Shown here: piece by piece, positions 1 to 6,329 of the stretch
How the letters are laid out: each line of letters starts with the position of its first letter
Position numbering within the stretch: position 1 is the first letter of the stretch
NCBI GenBank assembly: GCA_964588285.1
Contig: CAZPNX010000028.1
Span: 1-30,007, forward strand
Source: CAZPNX01 sp964588285
Lineage (GTDB): Bacteria > Edwardsbacteria > AC1 > EtOH8
DNA: 30,007 bases
Reading direction: 5' to 3'
Translations under genes and position numbers: made by a program
Notes under the pieces: model-generated
What the model saw: only the letters and a program-made list of their open reading frames with translations
What the model was told of the DNA's origin: nothing
Databases searched by the model: none

Positions 1-915
1 TCTCGGGCGCCGGTGTACTCGTGGGTGGAGATCCGTGGGCTGGGGACGCAGCTGACGGCGCTGTCGGCTGACGACGCCACGGCGTCGGTGACCTTGCCGT
101 TCAGCTTCCGGTGGTACGGAGCGAACTACACGTCATTGAGCATGTGCTCGAACGGGTGGGTGAGCTTTGGGAGCAACACGTACACATCGTACACGAACAC
201 GGGGATACCGACCGGGACCTTTGCGAATCCGACGGTGTTTCCGCTGTGGGACGACCAAAACGGTTCGTCGAGCTCGGCGCCTGGGGCGTGGGCGGGGTAT
301 TATCACGATGCGGCGGGCGGGCGGTTCATCGTGGAGTGGGACAGCCTGGTGTTCTACTCGACGAGCACGCGATTGAAGTACCAGGCGCTGTTCTACGACT
401 CGACGGCGTTGCACCCGTATTACGACGTGGTGCTGCAGTACAATATGCTGGCGGATCGGGGGTCTTCGAGCGTCGGTTTCCAGCAGAACGGGACGGTAGG
501 GTGCCAGCTGCTGCAGGACGGGGCCTACGCCTCGACGGTGGTTTCGCCTCTTAAGAGCCAGCGGGCCATCCGGATCACGCGGACGCCGGAGGTGACCGGG
601 GTGAGCGGGGGGCCCTCGACTCCGCTCGGGAACCCCACAGCCTTCAGCCTGGGGGCGGCCTGGCCCAACCCGGTGCGCCATGCCACCAGCATCAGGTTCG
701 GATTGCCCAGGGAGACGAAGGTGGAGCTTGGGGTGTACAACATGGTGGGGCAGAAGGTGGCCACCTTGGCCTCCGGGGTGCTGCCGGCGGGCCATCACAC
801 AGTGTCCTGGGACGGCCGGAGCCAGTCCGGTCAGAAGGTGTCGGGCGGTGTCTACTTCTACCGGCTGACCACTCCGGACTACACCGGCACCAAGCGTTTG
901 GTGGTGCTCAAGTAG
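1..915 (+). CDS. C-terminal part of a large secreted protein, probably a C25-type peptidase (5' end outside window)
   Basis: The reading frame is open from base 1, so this is the last 304 codons of a longer gene. The protein aligns over its whole length with the last 305 or so residues of the C25 peptidase at 9985-13827, starting from SRAPVY. It therefore has the same beta-sandwich module (CSNGW, FPLWDD, GAWAGYYHDAAGGRFIVEWD, SSVGFQQN) followed by a FlgD-like C-terminal domain (AWPNPVR, VYNMVGQKV, SWDGRSQSGQ, GGVYFYRL). The tail is of the kind used for type IX-like export and surface attachment. DNA identity with the paralogue is very high in blocks, including 58 identical bases (21-78 against 12933-12990). 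GGG, ACG, TCG and GCG codons dominate, unlike the neighbouring genes. The missing N-terminus probably carries a C25 catalytic domain by analogy, but it cannot be seen. Downstream is an intrinsic terminator-like hairpin. Confidence 0.85.
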   Translation, partial: SRAPVYSWVEIRGLGTQLTALSADDATASVTLPFSFRWYGANYTSLSMCSNGWVSFGSNTYTSYTNTGIPTGTFANPTVFPLWDDQNGSSSSAPGAWAGYYHDAAGGRFIVEWDSLVFYSTSTRLKYQALFYDSTALHPYYDVVLQYNMLADRGSSSVGFQQNGTVGCQLLQDGAYASTVVSPLKSQRAIRITRTPEVTGVSGGPSTPLGNPTAFSLGAAWPNPVRHATSIRFGLPRETKVELGVYNMVGQKVATLASGVLPAGHHTVSWDGRSQSGQKVSGGVYFYRLTTPDYTGTKRLVVLK

Positions 916-944
916 TTTTCTAAGGATAAACTAACAAGAGGCAG

Positions 945-972
945 ATAGGCACGGAAAAATCCGTGCCTATTT
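945..972 (+). terminator. Intrinsic terminator-like hairpin after the partial C25-type gene
   Basis: ATAGGCACGGA (945-955) and TCCGTGCCTAT (960-970) form a perfect 11-bp stem with an AAAA loop, ending in a short T run (970-972). It lies 30 bp after the stop at 913-915. The U tract is short, so it may be a weak terminator or only an mRNA 3' hairpin. Confidence 0.6.
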
Positions 973-994
973 GCCCATCGCAAGAAAAAACACA

Positions 995-1023
995 CCTTGT
1001 TGCCCTCTTCAGAGGGGACAAGG
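995..1023 (+). promoter_or_regulatory. Stem-loop just upstream of the first M14 gene
   Basis: CCTTGT (995-1000) pairs with ACAAGG (1018-1023), and CCCTC (1003-1007) pairs with GAGGG (1012-1016) around a TTCA loop, separated by a small internal loop. The 3' arm covers an AAGGA sequence (1020-1024). A second Shine-Dalgarno-like GGAG (1028-1031), 5 nt before the ATG at 1037, is left free. It could modulate translation of the downstream gene, but no effect is demonstrated. Confidence 0.35.
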
Positions 1024-1036
1024 AAATGGAGCAATC

Positions 1037-3364
1037 ATGAAAAGAGGCGTTGGTGTAATCTTATTTATAGCGGCATTATTTGTTTTTACTCCAGGTCGAT
1101 CCTGGGGGGCGTATTTTCCGATAGACCGCTGGGGCCGGCATCAGGTGAAGATCTACATAAACCAGCATTCAGACGTCTATAAATTCCAGGCGCTGGGCGT
1201 GTCGATCGAGGAACTGCGGGACGGCTATATCGAAGCTGCCGTCTCCCCGGAGAAGCTCGAGGAGCTCCAGGCCGAAGGCTGGCGGGTGGAGCCGCGGATC
1301 GAGGAGCCTCCCAGCCCGGAGATTCCGGCCGCCTATCACAACTACAGTTGGCTTTCCGCCAAGCTGGACTCGGTGGTCTCGAATTTTCCGAATATCGCCA
1401 GAAAATTCACCATGGGCGTCACCCAGGGGGGGCGGCAGCAGTGGGCCTTTATGATCACCGACAACCCGGACATCGCCGAGAACGAGGCCGAGGTGCGCTT
1501 CACCGCCACCATCCACGGCGACGAGCCGGTGGGCACCGAGATGTGCCTGGGGATGATAGACTCGCTGACGCAACTTTACGGTACGGTGCCCGCCATCACC
1601 GACCTGGTGAACAGCCGCGAGATATGGTTCGTGCCCATGTACAATCCGGACGGCAACACGGCAGGCAGCCGGTATCTAAACAACGGCGTGGACCCCAACC
1701 GTAACTTTCCGGTGCCCGACGGTTCCATAGGCGGCGATGGCACCTACACCAACTACGCCGAGACCCAGAACTTTATAAATTTCTGGTCTAACAAACGGGC
1801 GGTGCTTTCCGCCACCTTTCACGGCGGGGCGCTGATCGCTAATTACCCCTGGGATTATGCCGATTCGGTGGGAACCCCACCCTATGATCCGCCGGATCTG
1901 TTTTTAGCCAGGCAGGTATCGTTGGGCTATAGCCGATCGAACCAACCAATGTACCTTTCTCCCAGCCCTAGCGCCCCCTACGACAGCGGCGTCATCTACG
2001 GATACACCTGGTACCCATCGCCAGGATCGCTGCAGGACTGGTCATACCACGGAACGTCCTGCCTGGACGTCACCATGGAGATCTCCACCACCAAATGGCC
2101 ATCGGCCAGCACCCTGCCGACATTCTGGAGCGACAACCGCAACGCCATGCTCTATTTCATCCGTCAGGCGGGCTGGGGGGTGCAGGGAGTGGTCACCGAT
2201 TCGCTGTCCGGTACGCCGCTCAACCGGGTTCAGGTAGACGTCGGTGGCATCAATAAACCGGTATACACCGATTCCATAGCCGGAGACTATCACCGGATGC
2301 TGATGACGGGATACTATAGCCTGTCATTCTCCAAACCCGGCTATGCGCCTAAAACTTTCTCGAACGTCAGAGTCAAGCTCGACAGCGTCACCAGCCTGGA
2401 CGTCCAGCTGGCGCCGTTGGCCCCGGCCACCCTGTCGGGCACCGTCAGGGACAGCAGCAACGGCCTGCCGATAGGCGGCGCCGTGGTCAGCTTATCGGAA
2501 TCGGGCAGCGACACCACCGGCCCCGACGGCTTGTACTCGATAGCCACCTTCCAGGGAATCCACACGCTGACAGCCTCGGCCGCCAGTTACCGGACCAAGG
2601 TCCTGAACAACGTGGCGGTGTCCGGGAGCACCGCCCTGGACGTTTATCTGGCCCCGATGTATTCATACAACTACGCCTCCCACGACACCATCAACATCCC
2701 GGACAACGGTGCCTGGATAGAGGATTCGCTCTACGTCGACCGGGACGTCTCCCTGGCCGACTACGAGGTCTACGTCAACATAACCCACCCCTACAAAGGC
2801 GACCTGGCGGTCCGGGTGTTCTCGCCGACCGGCGACTCCCTGCGCCTGCACCAGCGCACCGGCGGCTCGGCCGACGACATCGTCGGCTGGTACGACTCGG
2901 AGCTGACGCCGGCCGACGCCGCCCGCTGGACGATCCTGGTCGGACAGAACGCCCATGGATACTGGAGGCTGAGGGCCAAGGATTTCGCCTCCAGCGACGT
3001 CGGCCGGCTCAACGGTTGGGGCCTTCAGATCTTCTCCACCGACACCGGGGTCAACGGGGGACCGGCCCTGCCGGGGGCGGCCCCGGCGCTCTACCTGGCC
3101 AGCCGGCCCAACCCCTTCGCCTCGGGGACGGTGATCACCTACACCCAGCCTGGCCCGGGTCCGCAGACGGTCGAGCTGTCGGTCTACAACATCGCCGGCC
3201 AGAGGGTCCGCACCCTGGTTAATAGTGTGCAGTCGCCGGCCAAGTATCTGATGGAGTGGGACGGACGGGACGAACAGGGGCGGGCCATCGCCGCCGGGGT
3301 ATACCTGGTCAGACTGAGCGTAAACAGAAGGACAACCAGCACCAAGATGGTGGCCATCAGGTGA
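1037..3364 (+). CDS. Secreted M14 zinc carboxypeptidase with P-domain and C-terminal sorting domain
   Basis: This is a predicted secreted metallo-carboxypeptidase of 775 residues. The ATG at 1037 is chosen because it has GGAG at good spacing and begins a clear signal peptide (MKRG, hydrophobic core, SWG; residues 1-24); an in-frame TTG at 971 lies inside the terminator hairpin. A pro-segment runs to about residue 100. The M14 domain (about 100-375) has the zinc motif His160-x-x-Glu163 (IHGDEP), substrate-binding Asn221-Arg222 (DPNRNFP), the third zinc ligand His262 (TFHGG) and the catalytic Glu348 (TMEIS). Two carboxypeptidase-regulatory-like beta domains follow (about 376-455 and 458-540), then a proprotein-convertase P-domain (about 545-675; THPYKGDL, GWGLQIFS) and a FlgD-like tail (about 685-775; RPNPFASG, VYNIAGQRVRTL, GVYLVRL). 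The catalytic set is complete. The natural substrate is unknown; extracellular peptide degradation is likely. Confidence 0.9.
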   Translation: MKRGVGVILFIAALFVFTPGRSWGAYFPIDRWGRHQVKIYINQHSDVYKFQALGVSIEELRDGYIEAAVSPEKLEELQAEGWRVEPRIEEPPSPEIPAAYHNYSWLSAKLDSVVSNFPNIARKFTMGVTQGGRQQWAFMITDNPDIAENEAEVRFTATIHGDEPVGTEMCLGMIDSLTQLYGTVPAITDLVNSREIWFVPMYNPDGNTAGSRYLNNGVDPNRNFPVPDGSIGGDGTYTNYAETQNFINFWSNKRAVLSATFHGGALIANYPWDYADSVGTPPYDPPDLFLARQVSLGYSRSNQPMYLSPSPSAPYDSGVIYGYTWYPSPGSLQDWSYHGTSCLDVTMEISTTKWPSASTLPTFWSDNRNAMLYFIRQAGWGVQGVVTDSLSGTPLNRVQVDVGGINKPVYTDSIAGDYHRMLMTGYYSLSFSKPGYAPKTFSNVRVKLDSVTSLDVQLAPLAPATLSGTVRDSSNGLPIGGAVVSLSESGSDTTGPDGLYSIATFQGIHTLTASAASYRTKVLNNVAVSGSTALDVYLAPMYSYNYASHDTINIPDNGAWIEDSLYVDRDVSLADYEVYVNITHPYKGDLAVRVFSPTGDSLRLHQRTGGSADDIVGWYDSELTPADAARWTILVGQNAHGYWRLRAKDFASSDVGRLNGWGLQIFSTDTGVNGGPALPGAAPALYLASRPNPFASGTVITYTQPGPGPQTVELSVYNIAGQRVRTLVNSVQSPAKYLMEWDGRDEQGRAIAAGVYLVRLSVNRRTTSTKMVAIR

Positions 3365-3387
3365 GTCCCGGTTAAACTAAAAGAACC

Positions 3388-3394
3388 ATAAATA
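3388..3394. repeat. Left copy of putative 7-bp target-site duplication
   Basis: ATAAATA directly abuts the left inverted repeat of the element starting at 3395, and the same 7 bases abut the right end at 3970-3976. Counting flanking bases shared with the repeats, the match is CCATAAATAG on both sides. The motif is AT-rich and short, so chance cannot be excluded from this alone. Confidence 0.5.
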
Positions 3395-3420
3395 GGGTCT
3401 TCCAGGTTTATAGTGGGTAA
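3395..3420 (+). repeat. Left terminal inverted repeat
   Basis: It matches the complement of 3943-3969 at about 21 of 26 positions with small gaps. The conserved blocks are GGGT, CTTC, GG, TTTA and GTGGGTAA. Confidence 0.5.
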
Positions 3421-3452
3421 GTATAAATAGTATTACAATACATCTTTTCCAT

Positions 3453-3480
3453 GTTCCTTTCTTGTGACCAAGAAAGGAAC
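3453..3480. repeat. Perfect 12-bp inverted repeat (hairpin) inside the element
   Basis: GTTCCTTTCTTG (3453-3464) and CAAGAAAGGAAC (3469-3480) are perfectly complementary around a TGAC loop. Hairpins of this composition recur in intergenic repeats of many bacteria, so this may be a REP-like unit. Confidence 0.75.
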
Positions 3481-3498
3481 CAAAGAAGTCTTTCCGCC

Positions 3499-3522
3499 GT
3501 TCGACCGAGCGTTCGACCGAGC
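3499..3522. repeat. Tandem 12-bp direct repeat
   Basis: GTTCGACCGAGC occurs twice head to tail (3499-3510 and 3511-3522). The second copy begins a TTCGAC-GCTCA-GCCGA motif that recurs at 3763-3782. Confidence 0.8.
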
Positions 3523-3837
3523 TCACGCCGAGGTCTCAGGCCGAGGCCCAGCACTGCGGGGGGTTAGGCATCCGCGCCGGCACTTATTGAACCAGAACCA
3601 GCAAGAAGTATAACACCCAATGAGTGCTTCTTCGGCGCTGAAGCCCGGCCGCACCGCTGACGGCGGGACCCCAGGGTCGCATCACCGCTGCTGCGCAGGG
3701 GAGGCTGTCGTAAAGAAAGCATTGCCTGCGTTGGACATATTTCGTGATCAATGCTTTTAGGCTTCGACTCAAGCTCAGCCGAACGACGGCCGGCATTGGG
3801 GCATCTGGGCAGCGGTGTAGCGACAGTTCTCTTTGAA

Positions 3838-3860
3838 GCTTTCTCTTTTAAAGAGAAAGC
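3838..3860. repeat. 23-bp palindrome inside the element
   Basis: GCTTTCTCTTT (3838-3848) and AAAGAGAAAGC (3850-3860) are perfectly complementary around a single T. It lies near the right end of the element, roughly mirroring the hairpin at 3453-3480 near the left end. Confidence 0.75.
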
Positions 3861-3942
3861 GGGAAAAGAAAAATATTTATTGCTTTTAGCATTTGGTAAT
3901 AGACTGAAAGCCATCGTATTACGCCCCGAAAAACACTCTATA

Positions 3943-3969
3943 TTACCCACACTAAAGCCAGAAGAACCC
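3943..3969 (-). repeat. Right terminal inverted repeat
   Basis: Read on the minus strand from 3969 inward it begins GGGTTCTTCTGG and ends GTGGGTAA, mirroring 3395-3420. It stops 26 bp before the start codon of the next gene. Confidence 0.5.
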
Positions 3970-3976
3970 ATAAATA
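3970..3976. repeat. Right copy of putative 7-bp target-site duplication
   Basis: ATAAATA directly follows the right inverted repeat and matches 3388-3394. Confidence 0.5.
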
Positions 3977-3995
3977 GATAGGAATATACAACAAA

Positions 3996-6221
3996 ATGAA
4001 GAAGTTTGCCATCATTCTGGTCCTAGCCGCTCTGATCATCCAGGCAGCCGGAGCAGAGCGCAGCATCGTCAAGGTCTATCCCCAGGACAAGGAGGGGTGG
4101 AGACAGGTCCTGAAGACCGAGGACTTGGACGACCTGGGGCGGGGCAAAGATTACTTATTGATCATCGCCACGCCGGAGCAGATGAAGAGGCTGGAGCAGG
4201 CCGGCTGCCGGCTGGAGACGGTCGTCCCCGACATCTCGCAGATAAAAAGACCCAAGGGCGGACTGCACAGCTTTGCCGAGATGCGGACCATTCTCCAGAA
4301 CTTGGCGTCATCGCACCCGTCCATCGCCCGGCTGGACAGCATCGGGAACAGCTGGGAGGGCCGGCCGATACTCTGTCTCAAGATATCCGACAATGTCAAC
4401 GCCACCGAGAACGAGCCACGGCTGCTCTACATGGGCACCCACCACGCCCGGGAGTGGATCAGCCTGGAGGTGCCTTTGCGTTTCGCCGTGATGCTGGCCG
4501 ACAGCTACGGGGTCAACCCGGCCTGGACAGAATTAGTCAACGAGCGGGAGTTTTTCATCATTCCCTGCGTCAACCCGGACGGGTTCGTCTATGACTACAA
4601 CACCGGCAACTACTGGCGCAAGAACCGGCGCAACAACGGGGGCTCCTATGGGGTGGATCTGAATCGGAATTACGACGGATCGCAGAACGGCGACCCGGCC
4701 GGCAACTGGGGCGGGGCCGGGTCCAGCCACCCCCCCAGCTCCGAGACCTACTGCGGCCCGTCGGCCTTCTCCGAGCCCGAGGCCCAAGCCGTCAGGGACC
4801 TGTTCCTGGCCCATCCCTTCGACATGTCGATGTCCTACCACACCTATTCCGAGCTGGTGATGTGGCCCTGGGGCTATACGGCCGGGCCCACGCCGGACAA
4901 CGAGATCCTGAGCGCCCTGGGCACCGAGATGGCCAACCTCATCTCCAGCGAGACCGGGTCCGGCACCTACACTCCGCAGCAGATGATGAGCCTGTATGCC
5001 ACCACCGGCACCAGCGAGGATTGGATCTACGGCCGCAGCCGTTATCAGACTTCGCAGACGACCTTGGCCTTCATCACCGAGATGGCTTACAATGAATTCC
5101 ACGACACCACGACCTCGACGGTGAACCAGATCTGCGCCGAGAACTTGGAGGCGGCCTTCTACATGGCCCAGGCGGCCGGCGCTCCTTATGCCTATGCAGT
5201 TCCGGGAGCTCCGACCCTGGCCGCCAGCGACACCATGCCGGCCGGGGGTAACTTCACCTTAAACTGGACCCCGGCCAACGCCGGCGCCGGGATCGATCAG
5301 TACGAACTGCACCAGATGACCGAGTTGACCCGGATTACCGACAATGCCGAGTCCGGCATCAGCCGCTGGGACACCACCCGTTTCCAGGTCTCCACCAGCC
5401 GCTACCACAGCGCCACCCACAGCTTCCGGGCCGATTCGGCCCACGGCCTGAGCGCCTCGCTGTTTTCGGCCAATACCTTCACCGCCCATCCCGGCGACAG
5501 CCTGACTTACTGGCGATGGGCCAGCACCGAGTCGGGTTATGACTACTTCTATGCCGAGATCACCGCCGACGGTGGCGCCACCTGGGTCAGGCTCGACTCG
5601 GTCACCGGCACCAGCCAGGCCACCTGGACCAGAAAGGCTTTCTCCCTGGCCGCCTACGCCGGCCAACAGGTGTCGGCTCGTTTCCGCTATACCACCGACG
5701 GCTCGGTCTTGGCCGGGGGCGTCTACCTTGACGACATCTATCCGGTCGAGGCCTTCGCCAACGACTCGCTTTTAGCCGACACCATTACCGGCCAAATCTA
5801 CAGCATCTCGAGCCTGCCGGTAGGGACCTATTACTTCAAGGTTCGGGCCCACAATGATAAGGGCTGGGGGGCATGGAGCAACCTGGTCAAGGTTTCGCCG
5901 GTGACTGGAACGGCCGGGGACCCCTCGGCTCCATCAAGGGCACTGACCAGCAGACTGCTGGGCGCCGTCCCCAATCCCACGCGCCGGTCGGCCCGGATAG
6001 CGTTCCATCTGACCGAGGGCGGGGAGGTGAATCTCAGGCTCTACAACAGCGCCGGCCAGCTGGTGAGGACGCTTATCGAATCATCCCTACCCTCCGGCGA
6101 GCATGCCACCTACTGGGACGACCGGGACGACGCCGGAAGGGAGGTTTCAGCCGGGGTCTATTACTACCGCATGTCGGCCGATGGCTATCAGGGGGCCGGC
6201 CGGCTCACGGTGGTCCGGTGA
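3996..6221 (+). CDS. Secreted M14 carboxypeptidase (carboxypeptidase T-like) with split FN3 and C-terminal sorting domain
   Basis: This 741-residue secreted zinc carboxypeptidase starts at an ATG with TAGGAA about 11 nt upstream. Residues 1-20 are a signal peptide (MKKFAIILVLAALIIQAAGA). After a short pro-segment, the M14 domain (about 90-395) shows His150-x-x-Glu153 (HHARE), Asn223-Arg224 (VDLNRNYDG), the third zinc ligand His282 (SYHTYSE), TSEDW, and the catalytic Glu362 (FITEMA). This is the carboxypeptidase A/T pattern and is complete. Residues about 402-443 (FTLNWTPA) and 596-636 (YYFKVRAHNDKGWGAWSN) look like two halves of one fibronectin type III domain. The 150 residues between them resemble a MAM/M6-type jelly-roll. 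A FlgD-like tail closes the protein (about 651-741; VPNPTRR, LYNSAGQLVRTL, GVYYYRM). The MITE-like element ends 26 bp upstream, so the native promoter may be displaced. Confidence 0.9.
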   Translation: MKKFAIILVLAALIIQAAGAERSIVKVYPQDKEGWRQVLKTEDLDDLGRGKDYLLIIATPEQMKRLEQAGCRLETVVPDISQIKRPKGGLHSFAEMRTILQNLASSHPSIARLDSIGNSWEGRPILCLKISDNVNATENEPRLLYMGTHHAREWISLEVPLRFAVMLADSYGVNPAWTELVNEREFFIIPCVNPDGFVYDYNTGNYWRKNRRNNGGSYGVDLNRNYDGSQNGDPAGNWGGAGSSHPPSSETYCGPSAFSEPEAQAVRDLFLAHPFDMSMSYHTYSELVMWPWGYTAGPTPDNEILSALGTEMANLISSETGSGTYTPQQMMSLYATTGTSEDWIYGRSRYQTSQTTLAFITEMAYNEFHDTTTSTVNQICAENLEAAFYMAQAAGAPYAYAVPGAPTLAASDTMPAGGNFTLNWTPANAGAGIDQYELHQMTELTRITDNAESGISRWDTTRFQVSTSRYHSATHSFRADSAHGLSASLFSANTFTAHPGDSLTYWRWASTESGYDYFYAEITADGGATWVRLDSVTGTSQATWTRKAFSLAAYAGQQVSARFRYTTDGSVLAGGVYLDDIYPVEAFANDSLLADTITGQIYSISSLPVGTYYFKVRAHNDKGWGAWSNLVKVSPVTGTAGDPSAPSRALTSRLLGAVPNPTRRSARIAFHLTEGGEVNLRLYNSAGQLVRTLIESSLPSGEHATYWDDRDDAGREVSAGVYYYRMSADGYQGAGRLTVVR

Positions 6222-6250
6222 CCGTCGTCGAAATAAAAACCGGCAGGAGC

Positions 6251-6279
6251 TTGACAAACAGCCCGGAGGGATATATCAT
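6251..6279 (+). promoter_or_regulatory. Sigma70-like promoter for the C25 peptidase at 6330
   Basis: TTGACA (6251-6256) is separated by exactly 17 bp from TATCAT (6274-6279). It matches all six -35 consensus bases and five of six at -10, and lies about 50 bp before the start codon. The thrS promoter at 14048 has the same pair of hexamers and the same spacing. Confidence 0.75.
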
Positions 6280-6329
6280 TCAAGAATACCGGGCAAAAAA
6301 ATTCAAACCCAATTAAAGGAAGGCAACCC

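Larger units (their letters stand above)
3395..3969. mobile_element. MITE-like non-coding element with imperfect terminal inverted repeats
   Basis: This 575-bp segment fills almost the whole gap between the two M14 genes. Its ends are imperfect inverted repeats of about 26 bp: 3395-3420 reads GGGTCTTCCAGG then TTTATAGTGGGTAA, and the complement read inward from 3969 is GGGTTCTTCTGG then CTTTAGTGTGGGTAA. Both ends are flanked by ATAAATA. Inside are a 12-bp perfect hairpin (3453-3480), a 12-bp tandem repeat (3499-3522), two copies of a TTCGAC...GCTCA...GCCGA motif (3512-3531 and 3763-3782) and a 23-bp palindrome (3838-3860). Short open frames occur on both strands (3564-3971 minus, 3751-3981 plus), but none has a good ribosome site or a recognisable domain, and no transposase is present. 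A non-autonomous transposable element is the best reading; a composite of REP-like repeats is the alternative. Confidence 0.5.

Noticed and set aside
971..1036. TTG at 971 as start of the first M14 gene
   Set aside because: It lies inside the terminator hairpin and would add 22 residues before an otherwise perfect signal peptide. The ATG at 1037 has a proper ribosome site.
3499..3522. CRISPR-like array
   Set aside because: Only two abutting 12-bp copies, no spacers and no cas genes anywhere in the window.
3564..3971. Minus-strand frame of 135 codons in the gap between the M14 genes, and a plus-strand frame at 3751-3981
   Set aside because: They overlap each other and the inverted repeats, lack ribosome sites, and fit a non-coding repeat element better than a gene.
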